Positions 24,971 to 32,770 are shown, numbered from the stretch's first letter. The stretch: 64,000 bases of DNA from Aeromicrobium panaciterrae (GCF_031457275.1 NZ_JAVDWH010000001.1:434001-498000), one strand, 5' to 3'. The notes: generated from the letters alone by a model not told the origin. Made by a program: numbers and translations.

Positions 24971-25722
24971 CCACAGCCGTGACCATGTCACCGGCTGAAG
25001 CCGCCAGCTACGACGTGAGCGCGTCCATTTCCACGAGCAGCGCACAGTCCGGCGATGGTCCCTTCATCAAGGGCTCGATCTCTCCTGCTCACTCGGGCAA
25101 GACGGTGCTGTTGGAGCGGTACTACAGCGGCGCCTGGCACACGCTTGCCGACACGTCGACCAACAGCAGTGGAAGGTACGGCGTGCGCTTGTCGCCTGAC
25201 GACCTGGATTACAACCTAGGCTCGATGAAATTCCGCGCCAGGCTCTATACGCCCAATACCGGCAAGAGCAGCACCGTCACCAAGACGATCTACGGCTGGC
25301 GCCACCTCGCCTACATGACCGCGTCCTCGGGTGACTCGCTGCGCTTCTGGGATGGCGGCGGTGAACTCACGGTCGACGGTGTGTACACGGATGAGGGCTG
25401 GCACGCGGGGCACCTCGATGGCGAAGGCATTGGCTACACCAAGTGGAACCTGCAGGAGAAGTGCATCAGGCTCCAAGGGTTTGCCGGACTCGACGACGAT
25501 GGGTCCTCCACGGGCGCCATCGGCAAGCTCTACATCGGCCTCGATGGCACCTCGCACGACTACGACCGAACGTTTGACAAGTTCGAGTATGCGGAGCTCA
25601 ACAAGAGCCTCTACAAGACTCACTACATGACGTTCAAGTCGAAGCGACTCAACCTCGACGAGAACACCGTCGTCGGTGTCGGCTACCCGCGGGTGCTCTG
25701 CAGCAAAGACATGACTGATTGA
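24925..25722 (+). CDS. Secreted two-domain protein, tandem paralogue 2 of 6
   Basis: 265 residues, closest to paralogue 1. Signal peptide ends SPAEA. Domain 1 includes LERYYSGAWHTLADTSTN and GSMKFRARLY. Domain 2 has YTKWNLQEKC, GFAGLDDDG, LYIGLDGTSHDYDRTF and VGYPRVLCSK. Again the only cysteines are those in EKC and LCSK. It was probably duplicated together with its control region from copy 1. A strong terminator follows, so it forms its own transcription unit. Confidence 0.88.
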   Translation: MRKSTAILSAAVMALATAVTMSPAEAASYDVSASISTSSAQSGDGPFIKGSISPAHSGKTVLLERYYSGAWHTLADTSTNSSGRYGVRLSPDDLDYNLGSMKFRARLYTPNTGKSSTVTKTIYGWRHLAYMTASSGDSLRFWDGGGELTVDGVYTDEGWHAGHLDGEGIGYTKWNLQEKCIRLQGFAGLDDDGSSTGAIGKLYIGLDGTSHDYDRTFDKFEYAELNKSLYKTHYMTFKSKRLNLDENTVVGVGYPRVLCSKDMTD

Positions 25723-25733
25723 TCTGAACTGAC

Positions 25734-25766
25734 AAAGGCCCGGTCGACGACGTCGGCCGGGCCTTT
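25734..25766 (+). terminator. Intrinsic terminator after paralogue 2
   Basis: AAAGGCCCGG (25734-25743) pairs perfectly with CCGGGCCTTT (25757-25766). The right arm ends in TTT. Confidence 0.8.
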
Positions 25767-25778
25767 GCGCGGGCAGGG

Positions 25779-25792
25779 TAGGGAATTCCCTA
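25779..25792. promoter_or_regulatory. TAGGGAATTCCCTA palindrome upstream of paralogue 3
   Basis: A perfect 14-bp palindrome ending 39 nt before the -10 TACGTT, equivalent to those before paralogues 1 and 2. Confidence 0.5.
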
Positions 25793-25831
25793 GAGTTCTG
25801 GGCGAAAGCCCCAACCGGTGCTCGAGAGACC

Positions 25832-25864
25832 TACGTTGAAAATGTCGCCGATGGGCGGTGACAT
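25832..25864 (+). promoter_or_regulatory. -10 and 5'-terminal hairpin, paralogue 3
   Basis: TACGTT (25832-25837). ATGTCGCC (25842-25849) pairs with GGTGACAT (25857-25864) around GATGGGC. The outer pair is A-U here but G-C in paralogues 4-6. The stem ends 18 nt before the start codon. Confidence 0.6.
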
Positions 25865-25882
25865 TCGAGCGAGGTGCACACC

Positions 25883-26704
25883 GTGCGCAAGTTCACCGTC
25901 ATTCTGTCAGCCGCCGTCATGGCGCTGGCAACAGTCGTATCCATGTCGCCGGCCCAAGCCGCGAACTACCACGTGACCGCTTCCGTTTCCACGAGTAGCG
26001 CCCAGTCCGGCGAAGGGCCGGTCATCGCGGGTCAGTTGACGCCTGCCACGCCCGGCAAAGTGGTCCATCTGCAGTACTACTACAACGGCGACTGGCGCAC
26101 GGTGGAAACGACGTCTACCAACCCTGACGGGTCCTACACCGATCTCATCTCGTCTGATGATCTGGGCTACGCAGTGGGCGCCTTGAAGTTCCGTGCCAAG
26201 GTCGTCGGCGCGGACGGGATCGGGACCGGCGCCAGCCCTACCATCACCAAGACGATCTACGGCTGGCAGCGACTGGCGTACGTCACGGCTATCTATGGCA
26301 ACTCGCGACGCTACGTTGACGGTGAAGGAGATTTGACCGTGAACGGGCATTCGACTGCTTCGCAGGAGGGGTGGCAGATCACGAATCCGCTCGTCAACCA
26401 GATCAGCACTCGCTACACGAAGTGGAACCTGCAGGAGAAGTGCATCAGGCTGATCGGATTCGCTGGGATCGACGACTACGCCTCCGACGTTGGGGCTCAG
26501 GGCCGACTCCTCATCGGCCTGGATGGCACCTCGCACGATTACGACCGAACGTTCGACAAGAATGAGCTCGCGTACCTCGACAAGAACCTCTACAAGTCGA
26601 AGTACCTCACCTTCAAGGGATACAAGCTCAACAGTGCTGCGACTCGAATTGGGGTCGGCGACCCCAAGGTGCTGTGCAGCAAGGCTCTTCCCATGAGCAA
26701 CTGA
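25883..26704 (+). CDS. Secreted two-domain protein, tandem paralogue 3 of 6
   Basis: 273 residues from GTG at 25883, aligned with the ATG of the other copies; GAGGTG lies 7 nt upstream. Another in-frame GTG at 25874 would add three residues. Signal peptide ends SPAQA. Domain 1 has LQYYYNGDWRTVETTSTN; domain 2 has YTKWNLQEKC, GFAGIDDY, LLIGLDGTSHDYDRTF and GVGDPKVLCSK. The two-cysteine pattern is kept. An insert of about eight residues (HSTASQEG region) lengthens the loop before YTKWNLQEKC. Confidence 0.87.
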   Translation: MRKFTVILSAAVMALATVVSMSPAQAANYHVTASVSTSSAQSGEGPVIAGQLTPATPGKVVHLQYYYNGDWRTVETTSTNPDGSYTDLISSDDLGYAVGALKFRAKVVGADGIGTGASPTITKTIYGWQRLAYVTAIYGNSRRYVDGEGDLTVNGHSTASQEGWQITNPLVNQISTRYTKWNLQEKCIRLIGFAGIDDYASDVGAQGRLLIGLDGTSHDYDRTFDKNELAYLDKNLYKSKYLTFKGYKLNSAATRIGVGDPKVLCSKALPMSN

Positions 26705-26718
26705 TCTGCACCGACGAG

Positions 26719-26746
26719 GCCCGGTCGACCTGGTCGACCGGGCTTT
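26719..26746 (+). terminator. Intrinsic terminator after paralogue 3
   Basis: GCCCGGTCGACC (26719-26730) and GGTCGACCGGGC (26732-26743) pair perfectly, followed by TTT. Confidence 0.8.
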
Positions 26747-26781
26747 CGTCAGTTTTGCCTCGGATGCCCGCTTGAAAGCCC

Positions 26782-26813
26782 TAGATTTGGGTGTCGCCGA
26801 CAGGCGGTGACAC
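26782..26813 (+). promoter_or_regulatory. -10 and 5'-terminal hairpin, paralogue 4
   Basis: TAGATT (26782-26787). GTGTCGCC (26791-26798) pairs with GGTGACAC (26806-26813) around GACAGGC, 20 nt before the ATG. The TAGGGA palindrome of copies 1-3 is absent. Confidence 0.6.
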
Positions 26814-26833
26814 TCCCGGAGAGGGTGCAGTTC

Positions 26834-27646
26834 ATGCGCAGATCCACCGCGATCCTGTCGGCCGCCGTCGTGGCGCTGACCACGGCAATATCGATGTCGC
26901 CGGCGCACGCCGCCGCCTTCCACCTGACCGCGTCCATTTCCACGCCCAGTGCCCAGTGGGGTGACGGGCCGATCATGGACGGTCAGCTCACGCCCGTCTA
27001 TTCAGGCAGGACGGTCTATCTGCAGCGCTACTACAGCGACTCCTGGCACACCGTTGACACGACCTTGACCGATGACAGCGGGAATTACCACGAGCATCTG
27101 ACCCCCGACGAGCTGAAGCACAAGGTCGGGTCGATGAAGTTCCGGGCCAGGGTCCTTGGTCACGACGGATACACCGCGGACTCCAGCCCCACCGTTACGA
27201 AGACGATCTACGGCTGGCAGTCGCTCGCCCACATCGATGCGACGTACGGCGACTCGCGGCGCTTCGTCGATGGCGAAGATCAGTTGGTTGTGAACTTCCA
27301 GGTCGCGGACCGCTCATGGCAGGTCAAGAATCCGCTCGTCAACGAGGTCGGCAGACGATACACCAAGTGGAACCTGCAGGAGAAGTGCCTCCAACTGCGC
27401 GGATTCGCCGGCATCGACGACGACTCCAACGCGAGTGCCCAAGGGCGAGTTCTGATCGGAATCGACGGGACCGCGTACGACGACGTGTACTCGTTCAGCC
27501 CGCACGACTATCAACCACTCGACAAGAACCTCCACAAGACGAAGTACTTGACCTTCAAGGCGTACAAGCTCAACGAATATGCCACGACGGTCGGGGTCGG
27601 CGTTCCTGAAGTGAACTGCTCAAAGAAGCTTCCGACCAACTACTGA
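26834..27646 (+). CDS. Secreted two-domain protein, tandem paralogue 4 of 6
   Basis: 270 residues. Signal peptide ends SPAHA. Domain 1 carries LQRYYSDSWHTVDTTLTD and GSMKFRARVLG. Domain 2 has YTKWNLQEKC, GFAGIDDDS, VLIGIDGTAYDDVYSF and GVPEVNCSKKLP. This copy diverges most in the loop after IDGT (AYDDVYSF for SHDYDRTF) and has NCSK instead of LCSK, but both cysteines remain. The start is the ATG at 26834, in line with the other copies. Confidence 0.87.
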   Translation: MRRSTAILSAAVVALTTAISMSPAHAAAFHLTASISTPSAQWGDGPIMDGQLTPVYSGRTVYLQRYYSDSWHTVDTTLTDDSGNYHEHLTPDELKHKVGSMKFRARVLGHDGYTADSSPTVTKTIYGWQSLAHIDATYGDSRRFVDGEDQLVVNFQVADRSWQVKNPLVNEVGRRYTKWNLQEKCLQLRGFAGIDDDSNASAQGRVLIGIDGTAYDDVYSFSPHDYQPLDKNLHKTKYLTFKAYKLNEYATTVGVGVPEVNCSKKLPTNY

Positions 27647-27660
27647 GGTCTTCGTAGGTC

Positions 27661-27697
27661 TGTGGGCGTTCTTTCAGAATTTGTTCGAACGCCCACA
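27661..27697 (+). terminator. Perfect 11-bp hairpin between paralogues 4 and 5
   Basis: TGTGGGCGTTC (27661-27671) pairs with GAACGCCCACA (27687-27697) across a 15-nt loop. No T-run follows, and the right arm recurs upstream of paralogue 6 (from about 28651), so it may be a regulatory site as well as, or instead of, a terminator. Confidence 0.5.
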
Positions 27698-27716
27698 AGT
27701 TCGTGCTCGGGAGATT

Positions 27717-27748
27717 TACATTGGGGTGTCGCCGACTGGCGGCGACAC
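27717..27748 (+). promoter_or_regulatory. -10 and 5'-terminal hairpin, paralogue 5
   Basis: TACATT (27717-27722). GTGTCGCC (27726-27733) pairs with GGCGACAC (27741-27748) around GACTGGC. The fifth pair is G-C here instead of G.U in copies 1-4. The stem ends 19 nt before the ATG. Confidence 0.6.
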
Positions 27749-27767
27749 CCGATCGGGGGTGCAGTCA

Positions 27768-28583
27768 ATGCGCAAATCCACCGTGATCCTGTCGGCCGCC
27801 GTCATGGCGCTGGCCACAGCCATATCCATGTCGCCGGCCCAAGCCGCGGCATTCCAAGTGACAGCTTCGATCTCGACCAGCAGTGCTCAGTCCGGCGACG
27901 GGCCCATCATCACGGGTCAACTGACGCCGGCAGTGGTCCACAAGGTCTACCTGCAGCGCTACTACAGCGATGCGTGGCACAACGTTGCCACGACCTTTAC
28001 CAACGGCAGCGGTCAATACATCAGGCACGTGACTTCTTCGGAGCTCGGCTACAAGGTGGGTTCGTTGAAATTCCGCGCCAAGGTCCTTGCCGATGGTGGG
28101 CCGTACTCAGCAGACGGCAGCCCGTCAGTCACCAAGACGATCTACGGCTGGCAGTCGCTTGCCTACATGGATGCGATGTCCGGCGCCTCATATCGTTACG
28201 TCGACGGCAACGATGAGTTCGTCGCGGACGAGTACACCGCGGACGACTCGTGGCAGATCAAGAGTCCGAACATCGGTACCGTCGGCACTCGCTACACCAA
28301 GTGGAACCTGCAGGAGAAGTGCATCAGGTTCCAAGGCTTTGCGGGTATTGACGACGACGAGTCCGTTCCGGGAGCCGTGGGCCGATTCATCGTCAGCATC
28401 GATGGCACCTCGCACGACACCGCAGAGAACTACGGGCCGAACGTGGCCGATTTCTTCGACGTGCCGATCTACAAGACGCACTATTTGGCGCTCAAGGCGT
28501 ACAAGCTCAACGGCAATGCCACCGTGATCGGAGTTGGAGAGCCCGAAGTGCTCTGCTCGAAGAAACTTCCGGTGGACTTCTAG
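27768..28583 (+). CDS. Secreted two-domain protein, tandem paralogue 5 of 6
   Basis: 271 residues, closest to paralogue 6. Signal peptide ends SPAQA. Domain 1 has LQRYYSDAWHNVATTFTN and GSLKFRAKVL. Domain 2 has YTKWNLQEKC, GFAGIDDDE, FIVSIDGTSHDTAENY, then IYKTHYLALKAYKLNGNAT and GVGEPEVLCSKKLP. The family's two cysteines are kept. Upstream in-frame starts exist but would translate through the leader hairpin, so the ATG at 27768 is used. Confidence 0.88.
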   Translation: MRKSTVILSAAVMALATAISMSPAQAAAFQVTASISTSSAQSGDGPIITGQLTPAVVHKVYLQRYYSDAWHNVATTFTNGSGQYIRHVTSSELGYKVGSLKFRAKVLADGGPYSADGSPSVTKTIYGWQSLAYMDAMSGASYRYVDGNDEFVADEYTADDSWQIKSPNIGTVGTRYTKWNLQEKCIRFQGFAGIDDDESVPGAVGRFIVSIDGTSHDTAENYGPNVADFFDVPIYKTHYLALKAYKLNGNATVIGVGEPEVLCSKKLPVDF

Positions 28584-28594
28584 TCACCTGCGAG

Positions 28595-28624
28595 GGTCCG
28601 GCCAACATCGTTGGCCGGGCCTTT
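28595..28624 (+). terminator. Intrinsic terminator after paralogue 5
   Basis: GGTCCGGCCAAC pairs with GTTGGCCGGGCC (one wobble) around ATC, followed by TTT. Confidence 0.75.
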
Positions 28625-28688
28625 GCACGAGTGTTGGACGTGCGTTCAGAATTTGCTCGAACGCCCACAAGTTTGTGCTTGGGAGCCC

Positions 28689-28720
28689 TACATTTGAGTG
28701 TCGCCGACTGGCGGCGACAC
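28689..28720 (+). promoter_or_regulatory. -10 and 5'-terminal hairpin, paralogue 6
   Basis: TACATT (28689-28694). GTGTCGCC (28698-28705) pairs with GGCGACAC (28713-28720) around GACTGGC, as in paralogue 5 and again 19 nt before the ATG. The upstream GAACGCCCACAAG block (about 28658-28670) is shared with paralogue 5. Confidence 0.6.
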
Positions 28721-28739
28721 CCGAGCGGGGGTGCAAAGC

Positions 28740-29555
28740 ATGCGCAAATCCACCGTCATTCTGACGGCTGCCATCATGGCGCTGGCCACAGTCGTATCGA
28801 TGTCACCGGCCCAAGCCGCGGCCTACCAAGTCACCGCGTCGATCTCCACGGTCAGTGCGCAGTCTGGTGACGGTCCCTATTTCACCGGGGCGATCTCGCC
28901 CGGCACGCCTGGCAAGACGGTCTACCTGCAGCGCTACTACAGCGGCGGTTGGCACACCGAAGCGACGACGAGCACCGACAGCGATGGTGATTTCGCGGGC
29001 CTTGTGTCGTCGGAGGACTTGGGCTTCAAGGTGGGCTCGATGAAGTTCCGCGCCAAAGTCATTGGGTCGGGGTCGTACACCTCAGGCGCCAGTAGTTCGA
29101 TCACGAAGACGATCTACGGCTGGCAGTCGCTCGCCTATATGGATGCGATCTACGGCGACTCGCGACGCTATTTCGACGGGAATGATGAGTTCACCGTCGA
29201 CGAGACCACGGCGGACGACTCCTGGCAGATCAAGGATCCACAAGTCGGCGTGATCGGCACCCGCTACACCAAGTGGGACCTGCAGAAGAAGTGCATCAAG
29301 CTCCAAGGATTCGCGGGCATCGACGACTTTGACTCCGTTCCGGGAGCTGAGGGGCGATTCATCATCAGCATGGACGGCACTGCCCACGACACGGGTGAAA
29401 ACTACGTCCTGGGGGACATCCGGCACCTCGAGGAGCCTCTCTACAACACGCAGTACTTGGCGCTCAAGGCCTACAAGAACAACGGCAACGCCACCACGAT
29501 CGGTGTTGGCGAGCCCGAAGTGCTTTGCTCGAAGAAGCTCCCCGAGAATTTCTGA
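28740..29555 (+). CDS. Secreted two-domain protein, tandem paralogue 6 of 6
   Basis: 271 residues. Signal peptide ends SPAQA. Domain 1 has LQRYYSGGWHTEATTSTD and GSMKFRAKVIG. Domain 2 has YTKWDLQKKC (slightly diverged from NLQEKC), GFAGIDDFD, FIISMDGTAHDTGENY and GVGEPEVLCSKKLP. Both cysteines are kept. It is the last member; the next feature is the palindrome controlling the TetR/AtuA operon, which may also stop transcription from this gene. Confidence 0.88.
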   Translation: MRKSTVILTAAIMALATVVSMSPAQAAAYQVTASISTVSAQSGDGPYFTGAISPGTPGKTVYLQRYYSGGWHTEATTSTDSDGDFAGLVSSEDLGFKVGSMKFRAKVIGSGSYTSGASSSITKTIYGWQSLAYMDAIYGDSRRYFDGNDEFTVDETTADDSWQIKDPQVGVIGTRYTKWDLQKKCIKLQGFAGIDDFDSVPGAEGRFIISMDGTAHDTGENYVLGDIRHLEEPLYNTQYLALKAYKNNGNATTIGVGEPEVLCSKKLPENF

Positions 29556-29570
29556 GCACTGACTAGGGTC

Positions 29571-29619
29571 AATCCCACAAACAATCAGGCTTGACTGTTT
29601 GTGGGATTGGCCGCATGCT
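29571..29619 (+). promoter_or_regulatory. 38-bp palindrome and leaderless promoter of the TetR-AtuA operon
   Basis: Arms AATCCCACAAACA (29571-29583) and TGTTTGTGGGATT (29596-29608) are perfect 13-nt inverted repeats, with an inner TCA-GGCT-TGA. TTGACT (29591-29596) is 17 nt from CATGCT (29614-29619), which ends 6 nt before the GTG at 29626. A TetR dimer bound here would cover the -35 element. Confidence 0.75.
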
Positions 29620-29625
29620 GGGTCG

Positions 29626-30234
29626 GTGACGACACAGGCTCAATCGAGAACTCCCCAAGGGGAGCGCACTCGCACGATGCGGCTTCGGCTCATGGAGGCG
29701 ACGGTCGACTGTCTGGTCGAACTCGGCTGGTCCGGTACGACGACCACGGTCGTCAGCAAGCGCGCGGGAGTCAGCCGCGGCGCCCAGCTGCATCACTTCC
29801 CGACCAAGCAGGATCTCGTGGTCGCCGCCGTCGGCCACCTCACCGAGCGACGCCGCGATGACATGCGCCAAGCCGCGGCCGATCTGCCGGAGGCCGGACG
29901 CACCCGAGCCGTGTTGGAGATCTTGTCTGCTCAGTTCGTCTCGCCGGTGTTCTTCGCCGCCCTCGAGCTGTGGGTTGCCGCGCGTACGGATGCCGAGCTG
30001 CGCGAATCTGTGGCTCCGCTTGAACGCCGCGTCGGCCGTGAGACTCATGCCTACGCTCTCGAGCTCCTCGGAGTCGACGAGTCACGCGGCCACAACCGCG
30101 AGGTCATCCAGGCCACCCTCGACCTGCTGCGTGGCCTTGGCCTCGCAGCGTCCCTGTCCGATGACGCGAAACGACGCTCAGTCGTCCTCGACTCATGGGC
30201 GATCATCCTCGACCAACAGCTGGAGCTCGCATGA
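29626..30234 (+). CDS. TetR/AcrR family regulator of the AtuA operon
   Basis: A 202-residue TetR repressor. The helix-turn-helix region TTTTVVSKRAGVSRGAQLHHFPTKQDLVVAAV is at about 38-70; the rest is the ligand-binding helical domain. The GTG start is set by the leaderless promoter and lies just after the palindrome it presumably binds. It overlaps the next gene by ATGA, so it is the first gene of the operon it is expected to control. By analogy with AtuR, the inducer may be an acyl-CoA; this is inference. Confidence 0.9.
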   Translation: MTTQAQSRTPQGERTRTMRLRLMEATVDCLVELGWSGTTTTVVSKRAGVSRGAQLHHFPTKQDLVVAAVGHLTERRRDDMRQAAADLPEAGRTRAVLEILSAQFVSPVFFAALELWVAARTDAELRESVAPLERRVGRETHAYALELLGVDESRGHNREVIQATLDLLRGLGLAASLSDDAKRRSVVLDSWAIILDQQLELA

Positions 30235-31022
30235 CGATTCTCGACCAGGTGCTCACTGACCTCGAAGCCGAGAGTGCCCAGCTCGACAGCTGGGTGTCTG
30301 TGCTCGACGCGGCTGGCTGGGAGACCATCACCACGCCTGAAGGCTGGACCGTCACGCATCAGATCGGTCACCTTCACTGGACCGACCTGGCATCGCACAT
30401 GGCGATCACCGACGAGGCGGCCTTCGCCGAGAACCTCAAGGAAGCTGCCAAGAACCCGACAGGCTTCGTCGACCTGGGCGCCGAAGAGATGGCCCTGACG
30501 CCGCCAGCCGAGCTTCTGACGCTCTGGCGAGAAGGTCGTACGGCGCTGCAGGCTGCGCTTCGCGGCGTGCCCGATGGTGAGCGGATCCCTTGGTACGGCC
30601 CGCCGATGAGCCCGGTCTCGATGGTCACGGCACGCCTGATGGAGACGTGGGCGCACTCGCATGACGTCGCTGAGGCGCTCGGCATCGAAGTGCCCAAGAC
30701 TTCGCGGGCCAAGCACGTGGCGCACATCGGCGTACGAGCCCGCGGGTTCGCGTACATGATGCGCGGCGAAGAGATCCCCGAAGGGGAAGTACGCGTTGAG
30801 CTCACCGGTCCCGATGGCGATCTCTGGACCTGGGGTCCAGAGGATGCGCCGGAGAGGGTCACCGGCAACGGCTACGACTTCGCGCTACTGGTCTCTCGTC
30901 GGCGCCACCGTGACGACGTCGATGTACGAGCAATCGGCGAGAACGCTGAGCACTGGCTGACGATCGCGCAGGCGTTCGCGGGCCTGCCCGGAAACGACCC
31001 CCAACGATTGGCTGACCGATGA
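30231..31022 (+). CDS. TIGR03084 family metal-binding protein (DinB/maleylpyruvate isomerase-like fold)
   Basis: A 263-residue member of the mycothiol maleylpyruvate isomerase-like four-helix superfamily. The N-terminal WTVTHQIGHLHWTD has the family's metal-binding His, with further candidates in METWAHSHDVAEALG. TIGR03084 proteins recur next to AtuA genes in actinobacteria, but their reaction is unknown; a mycothiol-dependent step is conceivable. ATGA overlaps link it to both neighbours. Confidence 0.87.
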   Translation: MTILDQVLTDLEAESAQLDSWVSVLDAAGWETITTPEGWTVTHQIGHLHWTDLASHMAITDEAAFAENLKEAAKNPTGFVDLGAEEMALTPPAELLTLWREGRTALQAALRGVPDGERIPWYGPPMSPVSMVTARLMETWAHSHDVAEALGIEVPKTSRAKHVAHIGVRARGFAYMMRGEEIPEGEVRVELTGPDGDLWTWGPEDAPERVTGNGYDFALLVSRRRHRDDVDVRAIGENAEHWLTIAQAFAGLPGNDPQRLADR

Positions 31023-32770
31023 GCACGATCCGCGTTGGCAATTGTTCTGGCTATTACGGCGACCGCCTCTCGGCGATGCGCGAAATGCTCGAGGGCGGTG
31101 ACCTGGACTACCTCACGGGTGACTACCTCGCCGAGCTGACGATGCTGATCCTTGGCCGCGACCGGATGAAGGACGCGTCGCTCGGATACGCCAAGACCTT
31201 CGTCAAGCAGATGACGGACTCGATGGCTCTGGCCAAGGATCTCGGCGTCAAGATCGTCGCCAACGCTGGCGGTCTCAACCCGGCAGGTCTCGCCCAGGCG
31301 CTGCGCACGATCGCCGCTGAGCAGGGACTCACCATCTCGATCGCTCATGTTGAAGGTGACGATCTGGTTGGCCGTGCAGAAGAACTCAACTTCGGTAGCG
31401 TCATGACGGCGAATGCGTATCTCGGTGCATTCGGCATTGCGTCGGCGCTGGAGGGAGGCGCCGACGTTGTGGTGACCGGCCGCGTCACGGATGCCTCCGT
31501 CGTGGTCGGACCAGCGATTGCCTCGTTCGGCTGGGGTCGTGAGGACTACGACGCACTGGCCGGCGCGGTCGTCGCGGGGCATGTCATCGAATGCGGCACC
31601 CAGGCAACAGGCGGCAACTTCTCGGGCTTCGGCACGATCGACACCTCCCGCCCGCTGGGCTTCCCGATCGCTGAGATCTCGGACGACGGATCGGTCGTCA
31701 TCACCAAGCACGAGGGCACTGGCGGGGCAGTGACTGTCGACACTGTCACGGCCCAGCTCGTCTACGAGGTCGGCGGGCCCGCGTACCTCGGTCCCGACGT
31801 GAGCTCGCGGCTCGACACGATGACGCTGACCCAGCAAAGTCCGGACCGGGTCGCGATCGCCGGCGTCACCGGCGAGGCACCGCCCGAGATGACGAAGGTC
31901 TGCCTCAACACGATCGGCGGATTCCGCAACAGCGTCGAGTTCCTGCTCACCGGTCTCGACATCCCTCAGAAGGCCGCCCTGATCCAAACGCAGATGAACC
32001 AGGCGTTGGCGGTCTCGCCTCCCGACTCAATCGAGTGGCAGCTTGACCGTACGGATGTGCCAGATCCCGCGACCGAAGCGGCGGCCACCTCGTTGCTGCG
32101 TTGTCACGTGAAGAGCGCTCAGGCCGAGCCGGTCGGACGCGCGTTCAGCGACGCAGCTATCCAACTGGCACTTGCGTCGTACCCCGGCTTCAGCGTCACT
32201 CGTCCACCTGCAGCCGGAACGCCGTTCGGCATCTATCGCGCGGCGTACGTCCCGCAGGATCGTGTGCCGCACATCGTCAAGCACGCAGACGGGAGGAGCG
32301 AGGACATCGCCCCGCCGTCGCGAGTGGCTCCGATTCTCGACGCATCGCCGCAACGAGAGCCCGCAGCGCCTGAGCCCACCGAAGAGTGGCTCGGCGAGGT
32401 GGTCCGTGCCCCGCTCGGCCGCCTCGCGTACGCCCGCTCCGGCGACAAGGGTGGTGACGCCAACGTCGGCGTCTGGATTCCCGCGGATCACCCAGACGCA
32501 CAGTGCGCGTACGAATGGCTGGTCGGATTCCTCGACGAGGCGACAGTGCGCGAGCTCTTGCCCGAGGCCGCGGCGCTCAAGCTCGAGATCCACCCGCTAC
32601 CCAACCTGCGAGCTGTGAACATCGTGATCCACGGTCTGCTTGGTGAGGGTGTCGCGTCATCGACCCGCCTTGACCCTCAAGCCAAAGGGCTCGGTGAGTG
32701 GCTGCGTGCCCGCGACTGTGCGATTCCCTCCAGGCTCGTGCCCGACGCACTCGTGGCAGGTGTCCTGTGA
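31019..32770 (+). CDS. atuA: Acyclic terpene utilisation AtuA family protein
   Basis: A 583-residue AtuA/DUF1446 protein. The N-terminal domain (to about 450) has the family motifs GNCSGYYGDRLSAM, LTGDYLAELTM, VANAGGLNPAGLAQAL and CGTQATGGNFSGF. The C-terminal 110 residues (LAYARSGDKGGDANVGVW) form the ferredoxin-fold domain often fused in actinobacterial versions. AtuA is required for citronellol/geraniol growth in Pseudomonas, but its biochemical role is unsettled. It overlaps its neighbours by 4 nt on each side. Confidence 0.92.
   Translation: MSTIRVGNCSGYYGDRLSAMREMLEGGDLDYLTGDYLAELTMLILGRDRMKDASLGYAKTFVKQMTDSMALAKDLGVKIVANAGGLNPAGLAQALRTIAAEQGLTISIAHVEGDDLVGRAEELNFGSVMTANAYLGAFGIASALEGGADVVVTGRVTDASVVVGPAIASFGWGREDYDALAGAVVAGHVIECGTQATGGNFSGFGTIDTSRPLGFPIAEISDDGSVVITKHEGTGGAVTVDTVTAQLVYEVGGPAYLGPDVSSRLDTMTLTQQSPDRVAIAGVTGEAPPEMTKVCLNTIGGFRNSVEFLLTGLDIPQKAALIQTQMNQALAVSPPDSIEWQLDRTDVPDPATEAAATSLLRCHVKSAQAEPVGRAFSDAAIQLALASYPGFSVTRPPAAGTPFGIYRAAYVPQDRVPHIVKHADGRSEDIAPPSRVAPILDASPQREPAAPEPTEEWLGEVVRAPLGRLAYARSGDKGGDANVGVWIPADHPDAQCAYEWLVGFLDEATVRELLPEAAALKLEIHPLPNLRAVNIVIHGLLGEGVASSTRLDPQAKGLGEWLRARDCAIPSRLVPDALVAGVL

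Noticed and set aside
23859-28740. Repeated leader sequences as a CRISPR array or transposon ends
   Set aside because: Spacing is about 0.8-1 kb with genes between. There are no spacer-sized units, no cas genes and no transposase.
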